NCBI RefSeq assembly: GCF_900142575.1
Contig: NZ_FRBI01000029.1
Location: 30,896-94,895, forward strand
Source of the DNA: Actinacidiphila paucisporea
GTDB taxonomy: Bacteria > Actinomycetota > Actinomycetes > Streptomycetales > Streptomycetaceae
DNA length: 64,000 nt
Direction of reading: 5' to 3'
The position numbers were made by a program, and so were the translations under genes. Each line of letters starts with the position of its first letter. Position 1 is the first letter of the stretch. Positions 27,349 to 36,433 of this stretch are shown here, piece by piece. Under the pieces are notes generated by a model. That model was given only the letters and a program-made list of their open reading frames with translations, was not told where the DNA came from and ran no database searches.

Positions 27349-30210
27349 ATGACAGAGACGACGAGCGGCCCGGCGCGCGGTTCCCGCACCAAGGGGTCCA
27401 AGACGAGCAAGGGCCTGCGCATGGAGCGCATCCACACCACCCCCGGCGTGCATCCGTACGACGAGGTGGTCTGGGAGCACCGTGACGTCGTCATGACCAA
27501 CTGGCGCGACGGTTCGATCAACTTCGAGCAGCGTGGCGTCGAGTTCCCCGACTTCTGGTCGGTGAACGCGGTCAACATCGTCACCAGCAAGTACTTCCGC
27601 GGCGCGGTGGGCAGCCCGCAACGCGAGAAGAGCCTCAAGCAGCTGATCGACCGGGTGGTGCTCACCTACCGCAAGGCGGGCGAGAAGTACGGCTACTTCA
27701 GCTCTCCCGACGAGGCCGAGGTCTTCGAGCACGAGCTCACCTACGCGCTGCTGCACCAGGTCTTCAGCTTCAACTCGCCGGTCTGGTTCAACGTCGGCAC
27801 CGCGCAGCCCCAGCAGGTCTCCGCGTGCTTCATCCTGTCCGTCGACGACTCCATGGAGTCGATCCTCGACTGGTACAAGGAAGAAGGCATGATCTTCAAG
27901 GGCGGCTCGGGCGCCGGCCTGAACCTGTCCCGTATCCGCTCCTCCAAGGAACTGCTCTCCTCCGGCGGCAACGCCTCGGGGCCTGTCTCCTTCATGCGCG
28001 GGGCCGACGCCTCCGCGGGCACCATCAAGTCGGGCGGTGCCACGCGCCGCGCCGCCAAGATGGTCGTCCTGGACGTCGACCACCCCGACGTCGAGGCCTT
28101 CATCGAGACGAAGGTCAAGGAGGAGGAGAAGATCCGCGCCCTTCGTGACGCGGGCTTCGACATGGACCTGGGCGGTGACGACATCACGTCCGTCCAGTAC
28201 CAGAACGCCAACAACTCGGTCCGCGTCAACGACGAGTTCATGAAGGCGTACGAGTCGGCGGCGCCCTTCGGCCTGCGCGCCCGGATGACCGGCGAGGTCA
28301 TCGAGGAGGTCGACGCTCGGTCGCTGTTCCGCAAGCTGGCCGAGGCGGCCTGGGCATGCGCCGACCCGGGCATCCAGTACGACGACACGATCAACCACTG
28401 GCACACCTCGCCGGAGACCGGCCGGATCACCGCGTCCAACCCGTGCAGCGAGTACATGCACCTGGACAACTCCAGCTGCAACCTGGCCTCGCTGAACCTG
28501 CTGAAGTTCCTGCGCGACGACGGCGAGGGCCACCAGTCCTTCGACGCCGAGCGTTTCGCGAAGGTCGTCGAGCTGGTCATCACCGCGATGGACATCTCCA
28601 TCTCCTTCGCCGACTTCCCGACCGAGAAGATCGGCGAGACCACCCGGGCATTCCGCCAGCTGGGCATCGGATACGCCAACCTGGGCGCCCTGCTGATGGC
28701 AACCGGCCACGCGTACGACTCGGACGGCGGCCGCGGTCTCGCCGGTGCCATCACCTCCCTGATGACCGGTACGTCCTACAGGCGGTCCGCGGAACTTGCC
28801 GCGGTCGTCGGCGCCTACGACGGCTACGCCCGCAACGCCGACGCTCACAAGCGCGTCATGAAGCAGCACTCCGACGCCAACGGCGCCGCGCGCAGGGTCG
28901 ACGACCTGGACAGCCCGGTCTGGGCGGCGGCGACCGAGGCGTGGCAGGACGTCATCAGGCTCGGCGAGAAGAACGGCTTCCGCAATGCGCAGGCCTCGGT
29001 CCTCGCGCCCACCGGCACGATCGGCCTGATGATGGACTGCGACACCACGGGTGTCGAACCGGACCTGGCCCTGGTGAAGTTCAAGAAGCTCGTCGGCGGC
29101 GGCTCGATGCAGATCGTGAACAACACGGTCCCCACCGCGCTGCGCAGGCTCGGCTACCAGCCCGAGCAGATCGAGGCGATCGTCGCCCACATCGCCGAGC
29201 ACGGCAACGTGATCGACGCGCCCGGCCTCAAGCACGAGCACTACGAGGTCTTCGACTGCGCCATGGGTGAGCGGGCGATCTCGGCCATGGGCCACGTGCG
29301 CATGATGGCCGCCGCCCAGCCCTTCCTGTCCGGTGCCATCTCCAAGACGGTGAACCTGCCGGAGACCGCCACCGTCGAGGAGGTCGAAGAGGTCTACTAC
29401 GAGGGCTGGAAGCTCGGCCTGAAGGCGCTGGCGATCTACCGCGACAACTGCAAGGTCGGCCAGCCGCTCTCGGCCAAGAAGAAAGACGAGAAGGCGGCGC
29501 AGGCGCCCGCGCAGGTCGAGAAGGTCGTCGAGTACCGCCCGGTGCGCAAGCGCCTGCCCAAGGGCCGTCCCGGCATTACCACGTCCTTCACCGTCGGTGG
29601 CGCCGAGGGCTACATGACGGCGAATTCGTACCCGGACGACGGTCTGGGCGAGGTCTTCCTGAAGATGTCCAAGCAGGGCTCCACCCTCGCCGGCATGATG
29701 GACGCCTTTTCCATCGCCGTCTCGGTGGGCATGCAGTACGGCGTTCCGCTGGAGACCTACGTCTCGAAGTTCACGAACATGCGCTTCGAGCCGGCCGGAC
29801 TCACCGACGACCCGGACGTGCGGATGGCGCAGTCGATCGTCGACTACATCTTCCGCCGCCTGGCGCTGGACTTCCTGCCCTTCGAGACCCGCTCGGCGCT
29901 CGGCATCCACTCCGCCGACGAGCGGCAGCGGCACCTCGACACCGGCTCGTACGAGGCCGACGACGTCGACGTCGAGGGCCTGGCCCAGTCCGCCCCGCGG
30001 CAGGTCGAAGCCCGTACGCCGCTGACCGTGGCCAAGCCCCCCGCGGCCGTCCCGGCGCCCAAGGAGGCGCACAACTCCACGGAGCTGCTGGAGATCCAGC
30101 TCGGCCTCAACGCCGACGCACCGCTGTGCTTCTCGTGCGGCACCAAGATGCGCCGCGCCGGCAGCTGCTACCTGTGCGAGGGTTGCGGCTCGACCAGCGG
30201 GTGCAGCTGA
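27349..30210 (+). CDS. nrdJ: Adenosylcobalamin-dependent (class II) ribonucleotide reductase
   Basis: A 953-residue enzyme reducing ribonucleotides to deoxyribonucleotides with a B12-generated thiyl radical, independent of oxygen. Recognisable parts are FNSPVWFNVG, QVSACFILSVDDSM (first redox Cys), GGSGAGLNLSRIRS, the SNPCSEYMHLDNSSCNLASLNL active-site loop and LAPTGTIGLMMDCDTTGVEP. The C-terminal redox/zinc tail is CFSCGTKMRRAGSCYLCEGCGSTSGCS-like (about residues 925-953). GGAGG lies 4 bases upstream of ATG 27349. It is the second gene of nrdRJ. The actinobacterial class II size is about 950, as seen here. Confidence 0.97.
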   Translation: MTETTSGPARGSRTKGSKTSKGLRMERIHTTPGVHPYDEVVWEHRDVVMTNWRDGSINFEQRGVEFPDFWSVNAVNIVTSKYFRGAVGSPQREKSLKQLIDRVVLTYRKAGEKYGYFSSPDEAEVFEHELTYALLHQVFSFNSPVWFNVGTAQPQQVSACFILSVDDSMESILDWYKEEGMIFKGGSGAGLNLSRIRSSKELLSSGGNASGPVSFMRGADASAGTIKSGGATRRAAKMVVLDVDHPDVEAFIETKVKEEEKIRALRDAGFDMDLGGDDITSVQYQNANNSVRVNDEFMKAYESAAPFGLRARMTGEVIEEVDARSLFRKLAEAAWACADPGIQYDDTINHWHTSPETGRITASNPCSEYMHLDNSSCNLASLNLLKFLRDDGEGHQSFDAERFAKVVELVITAMDISISFADFPTEKIGETTRAFRQLGIGYANLGALLMATGHAYDSDGGRGLAGAITSLMTGTSYRRSAELAAVVGAYDGYARNADAHKRVMKQHSDANGAARRVDDLDSPVWAAATEAWQDVIRLGEKNGFRNAQASVLAPTGTIGLMMDCDTTGVEPDLALVKFKKLVGGGSMQIVNNTVPTALRRLGYQPEQIEAIVAHIAEHGNVIDAPGLKHEHYEVFDCAMGERAISAMGHVRMMAAAQPFLSGAISKTVNLPETATVEEVEEVYYEGWKLGLKALAIYRDNCKVGQPLSAKKKDEKAAQAPAQVEKVVEYRPVRKRLPKGRPGITTSFTVGGAEGYMTANSYPDDGLGEVFLKMSKQGSTLAGMMDAFSIAVSVGMQYGVPLETYVSKFTNMRFEPAGLTDDPDVRMAQSIVDYIFRRLALDFLPFETRSALGIHSADERQRHLDTGSYEADDVDVEGLAQSAPRQVEARTPLTVAKPPAAVPAPKEAHNSTELLEIQLGLNADAPLCFSCGTKMRRAGSCYLCEGCGSTSGCS

Positions 30211-30244
30211 CCCGCGGATCGACCGGCTGACCGGTAAATGACAG

Positions 30245-30280
30245 TGGTGGGGTGCGGGCCCGCGGGCCCGCACCCCACCA
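30245..30280 (+). terminator. 36-bp perfect palindrome terminating nrdJ
   Basis: The 18-base left arm TGGTGGGGTGCGGGCCCG is perfectly self-complementary to the right half, and TTT follows. It starts 35 bases after the nrdJ stop. It is the strongest hairpin that I noted in the window. Confidence 0.9.
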
Positions 30281-30353
30281 TTTCGTGCGCTCGGCGCGGA
30301 CCTGAGTCGCGCGCGGGGACGTTCTCCCCCCTCCGCGCCACTACGATGGCGCG

Positions 30354-30959
30354 GTGTTGGTGAAGTGGATACGCTGCGGCGTCCTGGATCAGGCCGGGTT
30401 CGACCGGGGGCAGCGCAGATGGGCGGCGCTCAGGCAGCAGCCTGGTTTCCACGGACAGGGCGGCGGTTTCAGCCGTTCCCAGCCCGGCGTGGTGCATCTC
30501 TTCGCCTTCTGGGACGCGAGGGCGTCCTACGACGCCTTCATGGCGGGGCCACACGACGCCCTGGCGGCTACCCAGGCCGGCACGTTCGAGATGCTGGCGG
30601 CGCGGGACTTCACCACCAGGCTGGACGTGAAGGTCGGCTTCGAGCCGCGCTTCTCCGACGTCGACCTGCTGCGGGTGGCGCTGTGCAAGGTGCGTCCCGA
30701 GCGCGTCGACCACTTCGTCCAGATGCAGGAACGCGTCTGGAACCCCGCGATGGCCGGCTCACCAGGCATGCTGCGCGGCGTCTTCGCGCAGGGCGTGGAC
30801 GACGACTTCCTGGTGTTCTCTGCCTGGGATACCGCCACGGAGCGCGGCAAATACCGAGAGAGCGCGGTCGCCCGCCTGTCGGACCGGGCCGGCCTCGACG
30901 GCGATGTGCTGTCCGTCGCCGGCGACGTGGTCGATGTCGTGCAGGCGTGGACGGTGTGA
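30354..30959 (+). CDS. YdbC-like DUF4937 protein
   Basis: A 201-residue protein resembling the YdbC/DUF4937 family: two dimeric alpha+beta barrel-like halves, each with a W/F-rich core (VKWIRCGV, GVVHLFAFWDARASYDAFM, then DDFLVFSAWDTATERGKYR). Such folds resemble antibiotic-biosynthesis monooxygenase or EthD-like domains, but no function is assigned. The start is ambiguous between GTG 30354 and GTG 30360; neither has a clear ribosome-binding site, so the message may be leaderless. Its stop lies 14 bp from the convergent TetR gene's stop. Confidence 0.75.
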   Translation: MLVKWIRCGVLDQAGFDRGQRRWAALRQQPGFHGQGGGFSRSQPGVVHLFAFWDARASYDAFMAGPHDALAATQAGTFEMLAARDFTTRLDVKVGFEPRFSDVDLLRVALCKVRPERVDHFVQMQERVWNPAMAGSPGMLRGVFAQGVDDDFLVFSAWDTATERGKYRESAVARLSDRAGLDGDVLSVAGDVVDVVQAWTV

Positions 30960-30973
30960 GTGCGGCGGCGCCC

Positions 30974-31573
30974 TCACGCGGCGGCGGGACGTAGCAGCGT
31001 CGCGAGCGCCGCGGTGATCTGCTCGGCCAGTGCGGTGTCCACCGGGGCGTGCTGGCTGATCAGCCGGTACCACATGGTGCCGAAGGCGAAGTCGACGGCG
31101 AGGTCGAGCGCCGCGGCGTCGCCTTCGAGCGAACCGTCCGCCACTCCGCGGGCCAGCAGCGCTCGAAGCGCCTGGCGTCGCGGGCCGATGACGGTCGCCT
31201 GAAGCCGGTGCGACAGCGCCGGGTCGTGCTGCGCCTCGGCCATCAGCCCGACCAGCGCCTTGCCGGTGAGGGAGGTGGTCAGAGTGAAGGTGGCGTTGAG
31301 CAGAGTGCGTACGTCGCGCAGCGTGTCGCCGGTCTCCGGGTCCAAATGCTCAGCCTTGCGCAGCGCGAGGTCGCGCAGGGCGTCGATCAGCACGTCCTGC
31401 TTGGCGGGCCACCAGCGGTAGACGGTCTGCCGGCCGACCCCCGCGGTCAGTGCGATGCCTTTCATCGTCAGCCCCTGGTAGCCGCCGCTCTGGCACAGCT
31501 GCAGTGCCGCGTCGAGCACGGCGCGTCTGGCTGTCTCGCTGCGGGGCCTGCCCCGCGCGGGTGTGTCGTCCAT
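30974..31573 (-). CDS. TetR/AcrR-family transcriptional regulator
   Basis: A 199-residue regulator. The N-terminal helix-turn-helix is clear (LDAALQLCQSGGYQGLTMKGIALTAGVGRQTVYRWWPAKQDVLIDAL), and the C-terminal ligand domain is of the TetR_C_11-like sort (LVGLMAEAQHDPALSHRLQ). It is divergent from two SDR oxidoreductase genes across a 72-bp gap containing repeated TGTCTCG elements, and is their likely repressor. The ATG is the complement of 31571-31573. Confidence 0.9.
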   Translation of the reverse strand: MDDTPARGRPRSETARRAVLDAALQLCQSGGYQGLTMKGIALTAGVGRQTVYRWWPAKQDVLIDALRDLALRKAEHLDPETGDTLRDVRTLLNATFTLTTSLTGKALVGLMAEAQHDPALSHRLQATVIGPRRQALRALLARGVADGSLEGDAAALDLAVDFAFGTMWYRLISQHAPVDTALAEQITAALATLLRPAAA

Positions 31574-31595
31574 GAGGTCACTTTACAAGGCAGAC

Positions 31596-31630
31596 TGTCT
31601 CGCATATGGTTAACGAGTCAGCATGTCTCG
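31596..31630. promoter_or_regulatory. Candidate TetR operator between divergent genes
   Basis: TGTCTCG occurs at 31596-31602 and again at 31624-31630, 28 bp apart, with CGAG at 31614-31617 giving partial dyads with the second copy. The 72-bp divergent gap leaves little room for another operator. That the TetR protein binds here is inference from position. Confidence 0.4.
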
Positions 31631-31645
31631 TAATGGGGGAGCGCA

Positions 31646-32377
31646 ATGTCCGCATCGACAGAACGTGTCGTCGTCATCGGCGGCACATCGGGAATCGGCC
31701 TGGCCGCTGCGGAGGAGCAGCTGCGGGCCGGCCGCGAGGTGATCATCGCCGGTCGGGACAAGAGCAGGCTGGACGCCGCTCTCGCGCGGCTCGGGCAGGG
31801 CGCGTCCGGCGTGTCGCTGGACGCGCTGGACGAGACGGCCACCCATGACTTCTTCGCCGGGCTCGACCAGATCGACCACGTGGTGGTGGCCGTCACCGGC
31901 AGCACCGCCGCGGGTCCCTTTGAGAACCTGCCGGTAGCCGACCTGCGGGCCGCGGCGGAAGGCAAGCTGGTGGCCCAGACCGTCGCCGCCCAGGGAGCGC
32001 TGAAGGCACTGCGCCCCGGTGGCTCGATCACCTTCGTCACGGCGGGCTCGGCCGGCTCGGCCCGTCCCGGCACGGCCGGACTCGCCGCTGTCAATGCGGC
32101 CGTCGAGGCGATGGTCCCGGTCCTGGCCGTCGAGCTGGCGCCGATACGGGTCAACGCCGTCTCGCCGGGGATCATCGACACTCCGTGGTGGGACTGGATG
32201 GACGCCGAGGCCCGGCAGCAGGCGTTCGACGGCTTCGCGGCGACCGCGCCGGCCGGCCGGGTGGGGCGTCCCGAGGACATCGCCGGGGCGATCGGGTACC
32301 TGATCGGCGCGACCTTCACCACCGGTGTGGTGCTCTCGGTCGACGGCGGGTCGCGCCTGCGGCCGGCCGCGCTGTGA
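31646..32377 (+). CDS. SDR-family oxidoreductase
   Basis: A 243-residue short-chain dehydrogenase/reductase. The cofactor loop is GGTSGIG (residues 11-17). The catalytic region is atypical: the usual YxxxK is replaced by TAGLAAVNAAVEAMV, as in many YciK/YdfG-unlike small SDRs of the family that contains SDR reductases annotated without a Tyr. The C-terminal PGIIDTPWWDWM and GVVLSVDGGSRLRP are normal. The ATG at 31646 follows GGGGGAGC. It overlaps the next SDR gene by 4 bp (GTGA), so the two are translationally coupled. Confidence 0.88.
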   Translation: MSASTERVVVIGGTSGIGLAAAEEQLRAGREVIIAGRDKSRLDAALARLGQGASGVSLDALDETATHDFFAGLDQIDHVVVAVTGSTAAGPFENLPVADLRAAAEGKLVAQTVAAQGALKALRPGGSITFVTAGSAGSARPGTAGLAAVNAAVEAMVPVLAVELAPIRVNAVSPGIIDTPWWDWMDAEARQQAFDGFAATAPAGRVGRPEDIAGAIGYLIGATFTTGVVLSVDGGSRLRPAAL

Positions 32378-33210
32378 CCGGCCCGGGGCGGCGGACCGTA
32401 CTGATCACCGGATCCACCGACGGAATGGGCCGCTGGCTGGCCCTGCGGCTGGCCGAGGCGGGTGACCGGGTCCTGATCCACGGCCGGCACGAGGGGCGCG
32501 CGCAGGAGGTGCGCAGACAGGTGCGGGAGGCCACCGGCGAGGACCGGGCCGAGGTGCTGCTCGCCGACCTCGCCGAGCTGCCCGAGGTCGACCGGCTGGC
32601 CGACGAGGTGGCCGCCCGGACCGACCGGCTGGATGTGCTGGTGAACAACGCGGGGATCGGCGGCGCCTCACCCGGCGGCCGGCGGCAGGTCGACGCTTTC
32701 GGGGTCGAACGCAGGTTCGCGGTGAATTACCTGGCCGGATATCGGCTGACCCGCCGGCTACTGCCGCTGCTCATCGGCTCGGCGCCGTCCCGGATCGTCA
32801 ATGTCGCCTCGGCGGGGCAGCATGCCATCGACTTCGCCGACCCGATGCTGGCCGCGGGTTACGACGCGACGCGGGCGTATTCCCAGAGCAAGCTGGCGCA
32901 GATCATGTTCACCTTCGACCTCGCCGAGGAATTGCGCGGGACGGGCGTCACGGTGGACGCACTGCACCCGGCCACTTTCATGGACACGACGATGGTGCGG
33001 GAGGTCGGCGTCAGCCCGTGGAGCACCGTCGAGGAGGGCGGTGTGGCGACGCTGCGGCTCATCAATGCGGCGGATCCCGGCAGCGGCCGCTATTTCAACG
33101 GGCTCGACGAGGCGTGGGCCGACCGGCAGGCGTACGACCCCGAGGCCCGGCGAAAGCTGCGGGAATTGTCGGACCACCTGCTGGCAGGACCTGCCGGGGC
33201 CGGGCACTGA
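32374..33210 (+). CDS. SDR-family oxidoreductase (retinol-dehydrogenase-like)
   Basis: A 278-residue short-chain dehydrogenase. Motifs are GSTDGMGRWLA (cofactor loop), LVNNAGIGG, IVNVASAGQ with the catalytic Ser, and YSQSKLAQIMF (YxxxK). The later HPATFMDTTM stretch and the length match the light-dependent protochlorophyllide/retinol dehydrogenase-like branch. The GTG at 32374 overlaps the stop of the preceding SDR gene by 4 bp, the reason for choosing this start within a longer open frame. The substrate is unknown; it is probably under the divergent TetR regulator. Confidence 0.9.
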   Translation: MTGPGRRTVLITGSTDGMGRWLALRLAEAGDRVLIHGRHEGRAQEVRRQVREATGEDRAEVLLADLAELPEVDRLADEVAARTDRLDVLVNNAGIGGASPGGRRQVDAFGVERRFAVNYLAGYRLTRRLLPLLIGSAPSRIVNVASAGQHAIDFADPMLAAGYDATRAYSQSKLAQIMFTFDLAEELRGTGVTVDALHPATFMDTTMVREVGVSPWSTVEEGGVATLRLINAADPGSGRYFNGLDEAWADRQAYDPEARRKLRELSDHLLAGPAGAGH

Positions 33211-33308
33211 CCGATCGGCCCGACGTGCGCCCCACCTGCGGCATGGCGGGCGACCTGGTCGGCGGCCCCGGCGAGCCGCTGAACCGGTCGCACCATAGGC
33301 TCGTCTTC

Positions 33309-33971
33309 ATGGGACGCCCTCGCCGCATCGTGCTCATCCGACACGGCGAGTCCCAGGGCAACAGGGACGACACCATTTACGAGCGGGTGCCCGACCACGC
33401 CCTGGAACTCACCGCCGTCGGCATGCGCCAGGCCGCCGAGGCCGGCGAGCGGCTGCGCCGGCTGTTCGGCGACGAGCGGGTGCAGGCTTTCGTGTCCCCT
33501 TACCGGCGCACCTGGAACACCTATCGCGCGCTACGCCTGGACCCCCGCCTGACGCGGGCCAAGGAGGAGCCCCGGCTCAGGGAGCAGGACTGGGGCAACT
33601 GGCAGGACATCGAGGACATCCAGCGGCAGCGCAAGGCGCGCGACGCCTACGGCCACTTCTTCTACCGGTTCGCGATGGGGGAGAGCGGCGCCGACGTCTA
33701 CGACCGGGTCGGGGCGTTCCTGGAGACCCTCTACCGCGCCTTCGACAAGGAGGACTTCCCGCCGAACGTCCTGATCGTCACCCACGGCCTCACCATGCGG
33801 CTGTTCTGCATGCGCTGGTTCCACTGGACCGTCGAGGAGTTCGAGGCCCTGTGCAATCCGGACAACGCCGAGACGCGCACCTTGCTCCTCGGCGCATCGG
33901 GCCGCTACGCCCTGGACCGGCCGTTCGAACGCTGGCGTACCCCGGGGCCGCCCGGCGGCAGCTACGGGTGA
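33309..33971 (+). CDS. Histidine phosphatase family protein
   Basis: A 220-residue branch-1 histidine phosphatase (phosphoglycerate mutase-like). The nucleophile is in LIRHGESQGN, and the other catalytic elements are FVSPYRRTWNT, REQDWGNWQ and VTHGLTMRLFCMRW with the second His. The middle region and size fit small Streptomyces phosphatases rather than glycolytic GpmA. The ATG at 33309 lies directly before the conserved RRIVLIRHGE. The physiological substrate cannot be told. Confidence 0.9.
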   Translation: MGRPRRIVLIRHGESQGNRDDTIYERVPDHALELTAVGMRQAAEAGERLRRLFGDERVQAFVSPYRRTWNTYRALRLDPRLTRAKEEPRLREQDWGNWQDIEDIQRQRKARDAYGHFFYRFAMGESGADVYDRVGAFLETLYRAFDKEDFPPNVLIVTHGLTMRLFCMRWFHWTVEEFEALCNPDNAETRTLLLGASGRYALDRPFERWRTPGPPGGSYG

Positions 33972-34026
33972 GTTTCGGCACAAGGAGATTGACCCGAAAC
34001 AGGCATGATGCCAGAGTTCCGACGAC

Positions 34027-34932
34027 ATGACGGCTCACACCACCCACTCCGCGCGAGTCTCCCGCGCCCTCACCAGCCTCCGCGGCCTCGCCGTGGGCGA
34101 CGCCCTCGGCTCCCAGTTCTTCGTCCCGGCTCACTACAGCGCACTGCAGAGCGGCGAACTGCCGCCAGGCACCTGGCAGTGGACGGACGACACCGAAATG
34201 GCCTGCTCCGTGCTCGCCGTACTCGTCCGCCACGGCCGCATCGACCAGGACGCGCTCGCGCTGTCCTTCGCCGAGCACCACGACTTCGACCGGGGTTACG
34301 GCCCCGCTGTCAACCGCATGCTGCGGCTCATCCGCCAGGAGGGCGCCGACTGGCGGGAACTGGCGGCCGGGCTCTTCAACGGGCAGGGTTCCTGGGGCAA
34401 CGGCGCCGCGATGCGGGTGGCCCCGCTCGGCGCCTGGTATGCCGGCGACCCCGTCCAGGCCAGCCATCAGGCCGAGATCTCGGCGTACACCACCCACCAG
34501 CACCGCGAGGCAGTCGCCGGAGCGATGGCAGTGGCCGCCGCAGCGGCGCTCGCCGCCGACCCCGCGGGCCCGCAGGACCCGCCCGGGCTGCTCGGCGCGG
34601 TCCTCGACCTCGTGCCGCGCAGCGCTGTCCAGGCGGGCATCCGCAGGGCCCGGGACATGCTCGACTACGCCGACGTCGCCACCGTCGCCGCGGTGCTCGG
34701 CTGCGGCCGCCGGACCAGCGCCCACGACACCGTGCCCTTCGCCCTCTGGTCGGCCGCACGCCACCTCGGCAACTACGAGCAGGCGTTCTGGACCACCGCG
34801 AAGGTCGGCGGCGACGTCGACACGACCTGCGCGATCGTGGGCGGCATCGTCGCGGCACGGCCGGGCGGCGAACCGCCGGCGGCATGGACCGAGCGGACCG
34901 AAGCGCTGCCCGACTGGGCCGTGATGTCCTGA
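34027..34932 (+). CDS. ADP-ribosylglycohydrolase (DraG) family protein
   Basis: A 301-residue member of the DraG/ARH family that removes ADP-ribose from proteins or nucleic acids. The metal-binding acidic motifs are present: GLAVGDALGSQF, WTDDTEMAC and, near the C-terminus, GGDVDTTCAIVGGIVAA. The interhelical RGYGPAVNRML and GSWGNGAAMRVAPLG are typical. ATG 34027 lacks a good ribosome-binding site. It is followed after 48 bp by rnhB. Substrate and partner transferase are unknown. Confidence 0.9.
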   Translation: MTAHTTHSARVSRALTSLRGLAVGDALGSQFFVPAHYSALQSGELPPGTWQWTDDTEMACSVLAVLVRHGRIDQDALALSFAEHHDFDRGYGPAVNRMLRLIRQEGADWRELAAGLFNGQGSWGNGAAMRVAPLGAWYAGDPVQASHQAEISAYTTHQHREAVAGAMAVAAAAALAADPAGPQDPPGLLGAVLDLVPRSAVQAGIRRARDMLDYADVATVAAVLGCGRRTSAHDTVPFALWSAARHLGNYEQAFWTTAKVGGDVDTTCAIVGGIVAARPGGEPPAAWTERTEALPDWAVMS

Positions 34933-34980
34933 TCGGCCCGTGGAAGCGGCCGGCGAGCGGCGGGTAAGCTGGTGCCCGCC

Positions 34981-35673
34981 ATGGCGTACCAACCACCCAC
35001 ACACAGCGTCGAGCGTTCGATGCGTGCCACGCTCGGTGTGAAGACCGTCGCAGGCGTCGACGAGGTGGGGCGCGGCGCCTGGGCCGGACCGGTCACCGTT
35101 TGCGCCGCCGTCACAGGTCTGCGCCGTCCGCCGGAAGGCCTCACCGACTCCAAGCTGATCGCCCCCAATCGCCGCACCCGGCTGGCAGCCGTACTGACCG
35201 GCTGGGTCACCTCCTACGCGCTCGGCCAGGCGTCCCCGGAGGAGATCGACGGGCTGGGCATGACGGCCGCCCTGCGGCTCGCGGCGCTGCGCGCCCTCGA
35301 CGGGCTGCCCGAGCCGCCGGAGGCGGTCATACTCGACGGCAAGCACAACTACCTGGGCGGCGGCGGGCCGTGGCAGGTCAGGACGGTGATCAAGGGCGAC
35401 GTGTCGTGCGTGTCGGTCGCCGCCGCCTCGGTCATCGCCAAGGTGCGGCGCGACGGGCAGATGGCCGAAGTCGGCGCCGACTACGCGCCGTTCGCTTTCG
35501 GCGACAACGCGGGCTACCCCTCGCCCGTCCACCGCTCGGCACTTGAGGAACTGGGGCCGACACCGCTGCACCGGATGTCGTGGTCGTACCTGGACTCGAT
35601 GCCGCGCTGGCAGCACCTGAAAAAGGTGCGTAACCCGGACGACTCAGGGGAACAACTCGGTTTCGATTTCTGA
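34981..35673 (+). CDS. rnhB: Ribonuclease HII
   Basis: A 230-residue RNase HII that cuts RNA-DNA hybrids and single misincorporated ribonucleotides. The acidic metal ligands are in AGVDEVGRGAWAGPV, in VILDGKHNY and in the later DNAGYPSPVH region; AASVIAKVRRD is the conserved substrate loop. ATG 34981 is preferred to the in-frame GTG 34972, because the conserved domain begins about 23 residues later in either case. Gene order beside recQ is that of Streptomyces. Confidence 0.95.
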   Translation: MAYQPPTHSVERSMRATLGVKTVAGVDEVGRGAWAGPVTVCAAVTGLRRPPEGLTDSKLIAPNRRTRLAAVLTGWVTSYALGQASPEEIDGLGMTAALRLAALRALDGLPEPPEAVILDGKHNYLGGGGPWQVRTVIKGDVSCVSVAAASVIAKVRRDGQMAEVGADYAPFAFGDNAGYPSPVHRSALEELGPTPLHRMSWSYLDSMPRWQHLKKVRNPDDSGEQLGFDF

Positions 35674-35727
35674 TCCGGCGCGCACCCGCCGCTGCGCATC
35701 CGGTGCGCATTTGATAGACATCAACCC

Positions 35728-36396
35728 ATGCCTCTCACCCCCGAGGAGCCTCAGATTCACGAGAGCGTCCCGGGTCCCCGCACTGCTCCGACCAGCGGCC
35801 GGAGTGCGTCGACCCCCCGTCCTGTCCCAGGTCCGCCCCGGCCCGCTGCGCCGCGGCCGGCGCCGCCGAGGGCGGTCGCCACCGTCGGCTCGGCTTCCGC
35901 TCACGCGGGAACCGGCCAGACCGGCACCACCGGTCCCACGGCTGCGCCTTCGCCGGCCCCGGCCGCTGCCGCGGCGGTGCCTGAGCAGCACCTGTCCACC
36001 ACCACGGAAGCCGCACAGATCCAGCTCATCCCCGCCCCGGCCGAGGGCGCGCTCGACGCGGCCGAGGAGGCCGTCGACCTGCTGCTCGACACCGGCCGCG
36101 CCCCGGGCGAGATCCTGGTGCTCACCACCGGCGATCAGCACCCGTGGGCCGTCCACGAACTGAGCTTCGGCGAGGTGTCCTACTGGGCACAGCACGCCGC
36201 CGCCGACGACGTCTTCTACGCCGACATCACCGCCTCGCGTGCCACCGGCAGGCCCGTCGTGGTGGTGGCGCTCAACGGCGGCAGCGACGACACGCTGCCG
36301 CGAGCCCTGGGCACCGCGCTGGCCCGTGCCGGCCTGCTGCTGATCGTGTGCGGAGACCCGGCGCGTATCAACAGTGCGCTCGGCGCCAGCGCCTGA
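35728..36396 (+). CDS. Uncharacterised protein with Pro/Ala-rich N-terminus
   Basis: A protein of 222 residues that I cannot assign. Residues 1-95 are Pro/Ala/Ser/Thr-rich and probably disordered. Residues of about 100-222 form a compact alpha/beta domain (EILVLTTGDQHPWAVHEL, DVFYADITASRATGRPVVVVALNGG, LLLIVCGDP) that resembles the C-terminal domain of UvrD-like helicases in pattern, an idea to be tested only. It lies 54 bp after rnhB. A perfect hairpin separates it from the next gene on the opposite strand. Confidence 0.72.
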   Translation: MPLTPEEPQIHESVPGPRTAPTSGRSASTPRPVPGPPRPAAPRPAPPRAVATVGSASAHAGTGQTGTTGPTAAPSPAPAAAAAVPEQHLSTTTEAAQIQLIPAPAEGALDAAEEAVDLLLDTGRAPGEILVLTTGDQHPWAVHELSFGEVSYWAQHAAADDVFYADITASRATGRPVVVVALNGGSDDTLPRALGTALARAGLLLIVCGDPARINSALGASA

Positions 36397-36403
36397 ACCG
36401 ACG

Positions 36404-36427
36404 CCGGGCGGGGACGTCCCCGCCCGG
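36404..36427. terminator. Perfect 24-bp palindromic terminator
   Basis: CCGGGCGGGGAC is followed by its exact complement GTCCCCGCCCGG, 8 bases after one stop and 7 before the convergent stop, so it serves both strands. Confidence 0.85.
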
Positions 36428-36433
36428 TGCCGC

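Noticed and set aside
27100..30273. A 1057-codon minus-strand frame opposite nrdJ
   Set aside because: It is the shadow of nrdJ, repetitive in Val/Gly/Arg/Asp with no conserved domain.
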